A program made the position numbers and the translations under genes. A DNA stretch of 64,000 nt from Clostridium sp. BJN0013 (lineage in GTDB: Bacteria; Bacillota; Clostridia; Clostridiales; Clostridiaceae), in assembly GCF_040939125.1 (NCBI RefSeq), contig NZ_CP162495.1, forward strand, positions 1,116,001 to 1,180,000, in the 5' to 3' direction. This document shows positions 36,793 through 45,451 of the stretch, piece after piece (the stretch's first letter is position 1; each line of letters starts with the position of its first letter). A model generated the notes under the pieces. That model ran no database searches. It was not told the origin of the DNA and worked only from the letters and a program-made list of their open reading frames with translations.

Positions 36793-38127
36793 CTAATATT
36801 TTTGTATATAAGAAGTCCAAAGATTTCTATAATATTTAAAATCACTGTCACCTGTTATAATATTAAGTGTATCTAGCAAGGTTAAATGAATTCCATAGTA
36901 GTCAAAGTTAATTGTAGGAGATGTACCTGGTTTGGTTAAATATCCTAAGTCATAAGATACGAAGCCTCCCATATCATAATAGGGGAGTATATATTTTAAT
37001 GTGAGTAGGCCTTTTTTAAAATATGTAGATGCTCTATCAGTATATTCCTTATTATTAGGAATATTTGACCAATCATATAATCCTATTAAAGTAAACATAT
37101 GTCCATTTAAAGTGTATGAAGGGGGATTTGTCACGTACAATTGAAAAAATATATAATCTGCCATTTGATTTCCCAAAGAGCTTAAATTATCCATTGGACC
37201 TCCCTGAGAGGTTCTTGTAGTTAAAAAACTAAGAGCTAAATTTCCTGCAGAAATATATTTTTTATTTCCTGTAAGGTAGTAGGCTCTAGAAAATACACTA
37301 AGGGCCTGTCCTTGAGCCATTGCAGATATCCAACCAGGTTGTAATTCATTATCGTCTAGATAATGTTTATAATTAAAATCATATCTAATAGCACCTGTGC
37401 TGTCCATATTTTCTATAAGCCAGTCTGCAGCATTTAAAAATTCTTGCTTCATATATAGATTTTCTTTGTTTGCTTTTTTAGAATTTAGATATATATTGTA
37501 ATAAGATAGAGCATATTGATCTATAGTAACAGGATTATAATGATAACTTCCACTGTAATTTACCATAGGTATTCCCTTTACGTCAAATTTTATTATGTTA
37601 TCGTCGGTATAACTTGCAACATTTTCTATAGATAAGTAGTTGTCAAAGGTATTATAATATCCTATACTTTGATATTCATATCCGGAATTCATATAATATT
37701 TTTGATATTGTTCAATTAAATTAAAGTTCTCTGGTTGATTTAATACAGTTTTAATAGAAATATCTTTTTGCTGTGCAATTAAATATAGTATATTTGCTTT
37801 GTCCTTTATATATTCAGATACTCCCTCAGTGTTTATTATGGCAGTGTAGCCTCTACAGGCATCTGTGTAGTTTCCCTTTAAATTAGTTCCTTTACTCCAA
37901 TTCAGTATCAATTCTGCTTTTTCATTCAAACCATTTATAAATCTTTCATCATCTGGATAAATGCTGTAGGCTTTTGAAAGTAAGTCTAGTGCAGCATAAG
38001 GCTCTGAATAGGGTATATTACTTATTGAGTTGTAATAATCATCTGCAGTTTGTGAAGCCTGTACGGTGCTAGTCCACATAAAAATGATTAGAAATAAACA
38101 GTCTATATAAGATGTTTTTTTAAACAA
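36793..38127 (-). CDS. Secreted D-glucuronyl C5-epimerase-like protein
   Basis: A 444-residue exported protein. Residues 1-25 form a signal peptide ending in VQASQ. Residues about 30-125 are helical and TPR-like. From about residue 190 the sequence follows the C-terminal domain of glucuronyl C5-epimerases: YNPVTIDQYALSYYNIYLNS, then FLNAADWLIENMDSTGAIRY, then LQPGWISAMAQGQALSVFSR, then LNGHMFTLIGLYDWS. These enzymes invert uronic acids in polysaccharides, so wall or capsule modification outside the cell is a reasonable inference. TTG 38127 is the start, nine bases after GGGAGG. No other polysaccharide genes adjoin it. Confidence 0.72.
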   Translation of the reverse strand: MFKKTSYIDCLFLIIFMWTSTVQASQTADDYYNSISNIPYSEPYAALDLLSKAYSIYPDDERFINGLNEKAELILNWSKGTNLKGNYTDACRGYTAIINTEGVSEYIKDKANILYLIAQQKDISIKTVLNQPENFNLIEQYQKYYMNSGYEYQSIGYYNTFDNYLSIENVASYTDDNIIKFDVKGIPMVNYSGSYHYNPVTIDQYALSYYNIYLNSKKANKENLYMKQEFLNAADWLIENMDSTGAIRYDFNYKHYLDDNELQPGWISAMAQGQALSVFSRAYYLTGNKKYISAGNLALSFLTTRTSQGGPMDNLSSLGNQMADYIFFQLYVTNPPSYTLNGHMFTLIGLYDWSNIPNNKEYTDRASTYFKKGLLTLKYILPYYDMGGFVSYDLGYLTKPGTSPTINFDYYGIHLTLLDTLNIITGDSDFKYYRNLWTSYIQKY

Positions 38128-38302
38128 TTTATTTAACCTCCCAACTTAGATAGAAAGTACTAAAATCATTAAGCATTAGTTAGTACTCATATAGTGCTAA
38201 GTATAATACAATAATTTAAGTTTAACAATCCATTATTTTACTGTATATAGGGTGTGGTATTTAAATATTATATAAAATATAACAGCATTTTGAATTAAGC
38301 TT

Positions 38303-38334
38303 GAAAAAAATTACCTCCATTTTTAGGAGGTAAA
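38303..38334 (-). terminator. Terminator after the 3D-domain gene
   Basis: TTACCTCC/GGAGGTAA stem (38311-38318, 38325-38332), followed on the minus strand by TTTTTTTC. Confidence 0.8.
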
Positions 38335-38338
38335 ATAA

Positions 38339-39334
38339 TTAATTAAGTATATATACATTTACAGATCTTATTCCCCAGCTTTGCGCCTCGGCATCCGAGG
38401 TTACAAAAACATCTATTCTGTTACCTTTAATGGCTCCACCTATATCTTCTGCAATAGCATAGCCGTATCCTTCTACATAAACTCTAGAGCCTAAAGGAAT
38501 AACTCTAGGATCTACAGCTATAGTGCTATATCCATTTGGATTTCTTTTAGTTGGGGCACCGGATGCTGTAATACCATCATCGCAATATGCTGTTGCACTT
38601 ACATTTAACACCTGGGAAAATGAAACGGGCATTCCACCACGAGAGAGGGTTTGTCTATCTAAATCACTGATGTTATAGGCCAGAGAAGTCTGGGTATATA
38701 GGGTTTTGGATTCTTCCAATTGTTGTTCCTTTAACTGTTGTTCTTTTTCAGTAGTTTTAGCTAACAGTTCTTTTTGTTCTTTTATATTATCATTTAATTT
38801 AGACAGTGTAATTTCATTATTTGCTTTTAAAGTTTGTAATTTACTATTTTCATAATATAATGTCTGTTTTTCATTTTCTATAGTTCGTTCATTTTGTTTA
38901 AGTCTGGCAATAATTTTATTGTCAAATTGTATTACTTTAGTGATGGTATCCATTCTAGAAATAAAATCACTTAAACTTTCTGAAGATAAAATTACTTCAA
39001 GGTATGCATCAGTGCCATTTATGTACATAGCCTTTATTCTACTTTTAAATAAATCATCTTGAATTTTGGAATTGTTTTTTGCTTCTTCTAATTTAGCTTG
39101 AGTATTTTTTATATCTTCAGCAATTTTATTCATAGCGTCTTTATTGTTTGAAATGTCATTAATCACTTTATCGATTTGTGTGTTTAAATCATCTATTTTT
39201 GATTGTAATTGATTTTTGTCATTTTGAGTTTGAGTTAATTCCTCAGATGTGGAATTTGATGCAGCATTAATATTACCACAGGGTATTACCATTAATGTCA
39301 GCGTCATAATAACACATAGGGTTTTTTTATTCAA
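38339..39334 (-). CDS. Secreted 3D-domain protein with coiled coil (putative wall lytic enzyme)
   Basis: A 331-residue exported protein. A signal peptide occupies residues 1-25 (INAAS). A long coiled coil, about 28-225, resembles the PcsB-type N-terminal domain of wall hydrolases (DLNTQIDKVINDISNNKDAM and so on). The C-terminal 90 residues are a 3D domain: VSATAYCDDGITASGAPTKR, then STIAVDPRVIPLGSRVYVEG and GNRIDVFVTSDAEAQSWG, with the conserved Asp residues of the MltA-like fold. Such proteins act on peptidoglycan. TTG 39334 starts eight bases after AGGAGG. It ends in its own terminator. Confidence 0.88.
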   Translation of the reverse strand: MNKKTLCVIMTLTLMVIPCGNINAASNSTSEELTQTQNDKNQLQSKIDDLNTQIDKVINDISNNKDAMNKIAEDIKNTQAKLEEAKNNSKIQDDLFKSRIKAMYINGTDAYLEVILSSESLSDFISRMDTITKVIQFDNKIIARLKQNERTIENEKQTLYYENSKLQTLKANNEITLSKLNDNIKEQKELLAKTTEKEQQLKEQQLEESKTLYTQTSLAYNISDLDRQTLSRGGMPVSFSQVLNVSATAYCDDGITASGAPTKRNPNGYSTIAVDPRVIPLGSRVYVEGYGYAIAEDIGGAIKGNRIDVFVTSDAEAQSWGIRSVNVYILN

Positions 39335-39467
39335 TGTTATTCCTCCTTAAAATGATTATTAAGCCTTAAGGGCTTACTAATGTTTTCTATTATAACATCA
39401 ATATGTATAAAAACTCAAGTTTTCAAAAAATTGAACACCTATAGCATATATTATTTGTGTGCTGTAA

Positions 39468-40991
39468 TCATACATCTATTTTTAAATCGATACCTATAAC
39501 ACCTGTTATAATATTGCTTGAATCTACAATAGGTATAGATACAGTAACGCAAGGGTTTGCAGTAATAGCAGATATATATACATCCGAAATATATTCTTTT
39601 CCCTTTATACTTTCTTCAAACCATTTACGTACATTGGCATTTGCTATTCCATTTGGTGGATTTGAATAAATAAATTTGCCTTTATTATCATTTGTCCAAA
39701 TTGCTTCTATGTAAGAGTGCTTGTTCAAGAATTCACATAGCAATTTTTTATGGATGTTTTCATCTGGGGAAGAGAGTCTATACTCAGATAATAAATCTCT
39801 TTTTATTAAAGTAATTATTTCACTACATCTTATCTTTACTTTATCTGTATTTAATTTAGTTATGTCTTTTTCAATTTTTTCACAAAAAGAACCTAAAGAT
39901 GAAGAGGTATCAATCAAAAATTTTTGCATTTCTTTTAATTCCTTTATACTTTCATTTTGAGTTTTAACAGAACCATACATATTTTTTACATTTGAACTTA
40001 TTACTTCAAAGCTTTCCTGTACTTCATTACATTTAGAATTCATATTTTTTATAGATTCATATTCTTTGTCTGTAATATCGATTATATCATTTACAGAATT
40101 TACAATAGCTGCCACTGACTCTTTTATTTCATTTAAAATATTTTCTATATTTTGTGAGTAGGTAACACTTCTCTCAACATTTTTTTCATTGGGAATAGAA
40201 GTTTCTATAACAATTTCAATTTGTTTTTCAATTTTTTCAATGAGTTTTGATATTTCCAAAACGGAATTTCTGCTGTTTTCTGCAAGATTTGATATTTCCT
40301 TTGCAACTACACTGAATCCTTTGCCATATTCACCTGCACGTGCAGCTTCAATAGAAGCATTTAAAGATAACATATGGGTCTGGGATGCTATATCATTAAC
40401 TGTATTTAATATGGAAGATATCTCAACTGAAATTTGTTTTAATTCTTTAATATTCTTCATTGTTTTATCTGTAGATGACTTTATTTCCTGGATTGAACTG
40501 ACTATGCCCAGAATATCTTTTAAGCCCTTCATAATAATTTGTTGGGATTCATCAGAAGTTATAGAAATATTTTTAGAAGTATCTTTTATGTTTTCAGATA
40601 AAGAGGATATTTCTCTTATAATATTAAGGGTATCATTTACCTTATAATAGCTTAGGTTATTTGTTTCTGACAGAGTATTAGCTTCCTTATAGAGTAATTC
40701 TGCAGATGAGGAGGTATACTCAATTGTTGAAGACAAATTATGTGATACAGAATAAATTTTAGTAAACAATACCTGAAATTTAAAGTTGGTTTTAAGTAAT
40801 TTTTTTCTGAGAGAATCAATTAAAGTTAAATAGGGCGATTTGTCTTTTTCATCTATTGTGAAATAATAATTGTCATTTAATAAGTTATTTAAAAATTTCT
40901 GAATTAATACTTTATCTTTATTATGTCTATGTAAAAATACTACAAAGGATAGAAAGGTACCCAATATTAATCCAATAAAAAAATAAATCAA
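39468..40991 (-). CDS. Methyl-accepting chemotaxis protein with a C-terminal sensor domain
   Basis: A 507-residue receptor with unusual order. Residues 1-20 are a membrane helix (MIYFFIGLILGTFLSFVVFL), and the region to about residue 370 is a long helical MCP signalling domain with the hairpin tip (LNASIEAARAGEYGKGFSVVAKEI-type motif; here LNASIEAARAGEYGKGFSVV). After that, residues about 400-507 form a Cache/PDC-like sensor (YIEAIWTNDNKGKFIYSNPP and PIVDSSNIITGVIGIDLKID). Receptors usually have the sensor at the N-terminus outside the cell; here it follows the signalling domain and should lie in the cytoplasm. GGGGAGAG precedes the start. It is a single-gene unit. Confidence 0.88.
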   Translation of the reverse strand: MIYFFIGLILGTFLSFVVFLHRHNKDKVLIQKFLNNLLNDNYYFTIDEKDKSPYLTLIDSLRKKLLKTNFKFQVLFTKIYSVSHNLSSTIEYTSSSAELLYKEANTLSETNNLSYYKVNDTLNIIREISSLSENIKDTSKNISITSDESQQIIMKGLKDILGIVSSIQEIKSSTDKTMKNIKELKQISVEISSILNTVNDIASQTHMLSLNASIEAARAGEYGKGFSVVAKEISNLAENSRNSVLEISKLIEKIEKQIEIVIETSIPNEKNVERSVTYSQNIENILNEIKESVAAIVNSVNDIIDITDKEYESIKNMNSKCNEVQESFEVISSNVKNMYGSVKTQNESIKELKEMQKFLIDTSSSLGSFCEKIEKDITKLNTDKVKIRCSEIITLIKRDLLSEYRLSSPDENIHKKLLCEFLNKHSYIEAIWTNDNKGKFIYSNPPNGIANANVRKWFEESIKGKEYISDVYISAITANPCVTVSIPIVDSSNIITGVIGIDLKIDV

Positions 40992-41192
40992 TAAACTCTC
41001 CCCTTTTTTATTAAAGTTTTTAAATATTATGATATTGCTAAATTTTAGAATAATTATATCACAATTTTATGGAGGAAACAATATATGGTAAATCAATGAG
41101 TTTATTAAGATAAAAGTATTGTTACTAAAATTTAAATAGATTTGGTATAATTAAATTAGAAAATATAGTTAAAAGATGGCAGAGGAGGGCTT

Positions 41193-41378
41193 ATGGTATA
41201 TAATCTGGAAAAAATAATTGACCATATAAGAAAAAAAGACGAGGAAGAAGAAATGGGGATGACTAATATACAAGAAGCAGAAAATCTTATAAAAATGGGA
41301 ATGGATTTATTGACGGTTATAAGGATAACAGGACTTGAATGGGAAGAAATCAATAGTATAAAAAAATATATGAATTAA
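41193..41378 (+). CDS. Small unknown protein
   Basis: A 61-residue acidic, helical protein with AGGAGG close before ATG 41193. The C-terminal half, ENLIKMGMDLLTVIRITGLEWEEI, resembles the terminal helices of Rpn/PD-(D/E)XK transposase-family nucleases (NLLKMGM...ITGLSxEEI), so it could be a remnant of such a gene. It lies just upstream of the glycosyltransferase, which may be read from the same transcript. I am unsure that it is functional. Confidence 0.5.
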   Translation: MVYNLEKIIDHIRKKDEEEEMGMTNIQEAENLIKMGMDLLTVIRITGLEWEEINSIKKYMN

Positions 41379-41417
41379 TAAATTGAACTTTTAATGAATA
41401 TTTCCGAGGTAAAATAT

Positions 41418-42473
41418 ATGTTAACTTTATGTATGATAGTAAAAAATGAAGAAAATACCCTGAAGAATTGTCTTATTGGGGCAGCTTCTTTTGTAGATGA
41501 AATAATTATAGTAGATACCGGGTCTAAAGATAATACAAAAGATATAGCTTTAGAATTTACAGATAAAATCTATGATTTTAAATGGTGTAATGATTTTTCA
41601 AAAGCCAGAAATTATTCTATAGAAAAGGCATCCAATGACTGGGTGCTTATACTTGATGCAGATGAATTTATTGTGGATTTTTCAAGCAGAAGTGTACAGG
41701 AATTCATAGAAGAGCCCTCAAATAGAAATAAAGTGGGCAGGCTCAAGAGAGTAAACTTTATGGAAGATTCTTATGGAAACAATAAATATACAGAAAGAAT
41801 AAATAGACTTTTCAATAAAAACTATTTTAATTATGAAGGTATAATTCATGAACAGATTGTGGCTTTGAATGGAAAACCTTATGAAACGGAAATGGTAGAT
41901 ATAACAGCAGAACATGTAGGCTATACCAGGGAAGCATTAAATAAGACAGGAAAAATTAAAAGAAACATAGATTTATTAAAAATGGCGGTGAAAGATAACT
42001 TAGAAGATCCATATCTTTATTTTCAACTGGGTAAATCTTATTATATGTTAAAAAATTATAAAAATGCAGTGATGTATTTTGAAAAGGCATTATCTTTTTC
42101 ACTGGATTTTAGTCTGGAGTATGTGGAAGATTTAGTTGAAACTTATGGATATGCTTTGATTAACAGTGGAAAGTACCAAAAGGCACTTATACTTGAAAAT
42201 TGTGTTGAAGTTTACTCAAATTTTGCTGATTTTCATTTTCTCATGGGATTAATATATATGAATAATGCCAGGTTTACCCAGGCTGTAGAGAGCTTTTTAA
42301 AATGTACTGAATTTTCTTATGCCAAGGTAGAAGGGGTAAACACCTATATTTCCTATTATAATATAGGCGTTATATATGATGTACTGGGATTTAGAGAAAA
42401 TGCTCTGGGATATTATAGAAAATGCGGCAATTATGAGCCTGCAGTAAAAAGGCTTAAGGCACAACTGAATTAG
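41418..42473 (+). CDS. Family 2 glycosyltransferase with TPR tail
   Basis: A 351-residue glycosyltransferase. The N-terminal 220 residues carry GT2 landmarks: LTLCMIVKNEENTLKNCLIG, IIIVDTGSKDNTKDIA, and the metal/donor site WVLILDADEFI. The C-terminal 140 residues are TPR-like helices (PYLYFQLGKSYYMLKNYKNA). This GT2-TPR form is used for protein or peptide glycosylation in several bacilli and clostridia, but the acceptor is unknown. GAGGT eight bases before ATG 41418 supports that start over ATG 41394. It lies directly upstream of a cluster of large secreted proteins, so it might modify them; that is inference. A terminator follows. Confidence 0.85.
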   Translation: MLTLCMIVKNEENTLKNCLIGAASFVDEIIIVDTGSKDNTKDIALEFTDKIYDFKWCNDFSKARNYSIEKASNDWVLILDADEFIVDFSSRSVQEFIEEPSNRNKVGRLKRVNFMEDSYGNNKYTERINRLFNKNYFNYEGIIHEQIVALNGKPYETEMVDITAEHVGYTREALNKTGKIKRNIDLLKMAVKDNLEDPYLYFQLGKSYYMLKNYKNAVMYFEKALSFSLDFSLEYVEDLVETYGYALINSGKYQKALILENCVEVYSNFADFHFLMGLIYMNNARFTQAVESFLKCTEFSYAKVEGVNTYISYYNIGVIYDVLGFRENALGYYRKCGNYEPAVKRLKAQLN

Positions 42474-42592
42474 AACATAGCTGTAAAGTATGCCAGTATG
42501 TTCTACGATAATTAAATAATGTAAGTATTTGAGTATTTAATTTATGTCTTAATTTTAATAAGGTATTAAATTTTCGGATTCCTTAAATTAAC

Positions 42593-42622
42593 AATCCTAT
42601 GTGGCTGAATCCCCATAGGATT
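42593..42622 (+). terminator. Terminator after the glycosyltransferase
   Basis: AATCCTATGTGG and CCCCATAGGATT form a near-perfect stem with a six-base loop, followed by TAAGTTTT. Confidence 0.65.
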
Positions 42623-42673
42623 TAAGTTTTAATGCGTGGATTAAATATTAATAAAAAATTTTGGAGGAAAACA

Positions 42674-45427
42674 TTGATTAGGAAAAGAAAACAAATACTA
42701 ACTTTAATATTAGCCTCTGTAATCAGTTCTACTTTGTGTTATAAAGTAAATGCTGCCTATCCTACCCGAAAGAGGCTGGCAGGGGAAGATAGATATATAA
42801 CTTCTCTAAAGGTGGCACAGGATGGATGGGATTCGTCCTATTATGCTGTTTTAGCCTGCGGTGAAGATTATCCAGATGCCCTAAGTTCTGTACCACTGGC
42901 AAAAAAATACGATGCACCAATACTTTTAACCCACAGAACCTATATAGATTCTTCTATAGTTGAGGAGCTTAAAAGTCTTAAAGTGGGAAAAGTATTTATA
43001 ATAGGGGGAACAGCTTCTATAAGTGATACCATTTTAAATCAGTTAAATTCTCTTGGTATACAAACAGAGAGAATAGGAGGGGTGGACAGATATGATACTT
43101 CCGTGAAAATTGCCCAAAAATTTGGAAAAGTAGACACACTTACAGTAGCTTCGGGAGAGGATTATGCAGATGCCATATCCATAGGTTCTGCAGCTGGGGC
43201 AATGGGAGTTCCGGTGCTTCTGGTACCTAAAAATATTATGCCAGAGGGCACTAAAAGTTACATACAAGAATTAAATACTGTAATAAATTCAGATTACAGT
43301 AATAAACAAAAAGGGCAGACCACAAACAGCAGCAATGAAGGGGAATTCAGGAATATAAAAGTTTTTGTGGTAGGTGACAACAGCGTAGTAAGTGATAATG
43401 TAGCAAGAGAATTTGAAAACACCTTTAAAGATGATGTCACTAATGAACAATTTGGATATGTGGAGAGAATAACAGGTAGCGATAAATATGAGAGAAATAT
43501 AAATGTAATAGCCAGATTTCTTGAAAAATCTACTGGTGATCCTGTAGAATATGATGATAATGATGATGACTATACTAATACAAATTATTCAACTGAAGAT
43601 GATTTATTCAGTTTAAACAACATATTTGTAGCATCAGGAGAGGGCTTTGCAGATGCACTGTCGGGAGCAGCAGAAGCAGCTAAAAATAGAGCACCTGTCA
43701 TACTTTCAGGTGCCTCAAATTCAAGCCTTATAAAAGATCTTATTTTAACTAAAATACCTAATTATAATAATGACAGTATTAACCCTGAATATATTACAAT
43801 TTTAGGGGGAGAGGGAGTACTGCCAGACTCCAGGATAAGGGATATATTTGGATATATAATCGGGGATAAAAATGCAAGTACGGGAGATTCATCTATCACT
43901 ACTTTTCAGGATTCCAAACTGGAAAAACTTATAAGGGATAAGGTTGGAAAACCTACTGGAACTCTCTCTTATTCGGATTTAAAGGGTATTACATCTTTAA
44001 ATTTAAGCAATGAAGGTATAACAGATATAAGTGGACTTGAAAATTGTGTGAATTTAAAGAGTCTGGATTTAAGTTATAACCAGATAGAAAAGGTGAATCC
44101 TCTTTTGAAGCTGTATGACATTAAGGATCTTAATTTAAGCCATAATAAAATATCAGATGTTTCATATTTGTCTAACCTTACAAGTTTGGAGCAATTGAAT
44201 TTAAGTGATAATAATATAAGTGATCTCAGTCATTCAAGAGAAAATACCAAAGATGATGATGATTCGGATTATGATAAAACAAGTGACAGTGTGTTTAAAA
44301 ATATGACCCATCTGGCATTTTTGGATTTAAGCAATTCAAATGTGAAGTATATTTCTAGAAATTCTATAAACAGTTCCGATTTGGATGAATTGGAGTATTT
44401 GATAAGGCTTACCTCTTTGAACTTAAAAGGGACAAGTGTAGGTAGTCTTACTAATTTAAAAGAGCTTGAAACCCTGACCACCTTGAATTTAAGTGATACA
44501 AGTGTAAGTAATCTGGATCCTCTAAAGGAATTAACGGATTTAACTTATCTGGATCTAAGTGATAATGGCAGAATAGATGGAGATGATTTAAAACCGCTGC
44601 AATATTTAACCAAGTTAAAATATCTAAATTTAAGTAATAATAGAATTGATGATTTAACCTATTTAAAAGGACTGAAAAATTTAAATACATTATATTTAGA
44701 AGATAATCCAATACAGGACTATACTCCAATACTTTTTTATGAGAAGTCTCTTTATTACAGAGATTTTGATATAAGTTCCATAAGTGGAGATGTCACATAT
44801 TCCAAAGATTCCACTATAGATGGGTTAATAAAAAGTCAGATAAGTGATTTTGAAGATGTTTATGAATATGGTGACTATGATAAACTTAGGTTCAGAGTAC
44901 TCTATCGTCCTTATGATACAGGAGCCTATAGTGATACACTTAAAGGTCTTAAACAGGAGATGGACTGGCTCCAGCAGGAAATAGCTTCAGGAGGAATGTC
45001 TTCTTTGGAGCTTAAAAATGTAAATGATGATTTAACCAGTGTTGAAAATGAAATATCAGATGTTAGTAAAAAGGATGTTATGAATTCAGAAGTAGCGAAT
45101 TTGGAAAATCAGCTTTCTTCATGTTACGATGCAAAAGACATGGAAAAAGTAATCAATAAAATTAATTATAAATATGCAGATTACAGGTATGACTATTATA
45201 GGACTTTGATAGATAGATGTACAGATGATATACAAAATATAAAAGCTCAAATTCAATTAATTGGACTTCAAGGCTCTGGTTACAGCGGCACTAACACCAT
45301 TGACAGTCTCCAGAATATGCTGGAGGAAAAACAAAAAAATAAAGATTTTGCAGAAGAAAAGATAAATATGTATGATAGATACAGAAATTTTTTCAATGCT
45401 GTAAATTCAGTGTTGGAACAAAATTAA
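42674..45427 (+). CDS. Secreted CWB2 protein with leucine-rich repeats
   Basis: A 917-residue surface protein. TTG 42674 (six bases after GGAGG) gives a clean signal peptide, ILTLILASVISSTLCYKVNA; the frame extends 14 codons further with no ribosome site. Three CWB2 wall-binding repeats span about 30-425 (RLAGEDRYITS, RIGGVDRYDTS, RITGSDKYERN), the third with acidic loops (EYDDNDDDYTN). Residues about 440-710 hold internalin-like LRRs (LTSLNLKGTSVGSL, LTYLDLSDNGRIDG). The last 200 residues are coiled coil. LRR proteins on clostridial surfaces usually bind other proteins. It is the first of four secreted-protein genes in a row; the next starts 25 bases on. Confidence 0.92.
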   Translation: MIRKRKQILTLILASVISSTLCYKVNAAYPTRKRLAGEDRYITSLKVAQDGWDSSYYAVLACGEDYPDALSSVPLAKKYDAPILLTHRTYIDSSIVEELKSLKVGKVFIIGGTASISDTILNQLNSLGIQTERIGGVDRYDTSVKIAQKFGKVDTLTVASGEDYADAISIGSAAGAMGVPVLLVPKNIMPEGTKSYIQELNTVINSDYSNKQKGQTTNSSNEGEFRNIKVFVVGDNSVVSDNVAREFENTFKDDVTNEQFGYVERITGSDKYERNINVIARFLEKSTGDPVEYDDNDDDYTNTNYSTEDDLFSLNNIFVASGEGFADALSGAAEAAKNRAPVILSGASNSSLIKDLILTKIPNYNNDSINPEYITILGGEGVLPDSRIRDIFGYIIGDKNASTGDSSITTFQDSKLEKLIRDKVGKPTGTLSYSDLKGITSLNLSNEGITDISGLENCVNLKSLDLSYNQIEKVNPLLKLYDIKDLNLSHNKISDVSYLSNLTSLEQLNLSDNNISDLSHSRENTKDDDDSDYDKTSDSVFKNMTHLAFLDLSNSNVKYISRNSINSSDLDELEYLIRLTSLNLKGTSVGSLTNLKELETLTTLNLSDTSVSNLDPLKELTDLTYLDLSDNGRIDGDDLKPLQYLTKLKYLNLSNNRIDDLTYLKGLKNLNTLYLEDNPIQDYTPILFYEKSLYYRDFDISSISGDVTYSKDSTIDGLIKSQISDFEDVYEYGDYDKLRFRVLYRPYDTGAYSDTLKGLKQEMDWLQQEIASGGMSSLELKNVNDDLTSVENEISDVSKKDVMNSEVANLENQLSSCYDAKDMEKVINKINYKYADYRYDYYRTLIDRCTDDIQNIKAQIQLIGLQGSGYSGTNTIDSLQNMLEEKQKNKDFAEEKINMYDRYRNFFNAVNSVLEQN

Positions 45428-45451
45428 AGGAAGGAGGAACCTACATAATTT

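Noticed and set aside
43980-44740. CRISPR-like spacing of short repeats
   Set aside because: The repeated words are in-frame LRR codons (AATTTAAG, LxLSxN) that vary between copies. There are no constant repeats separated by unique spacers anywhere in the window.
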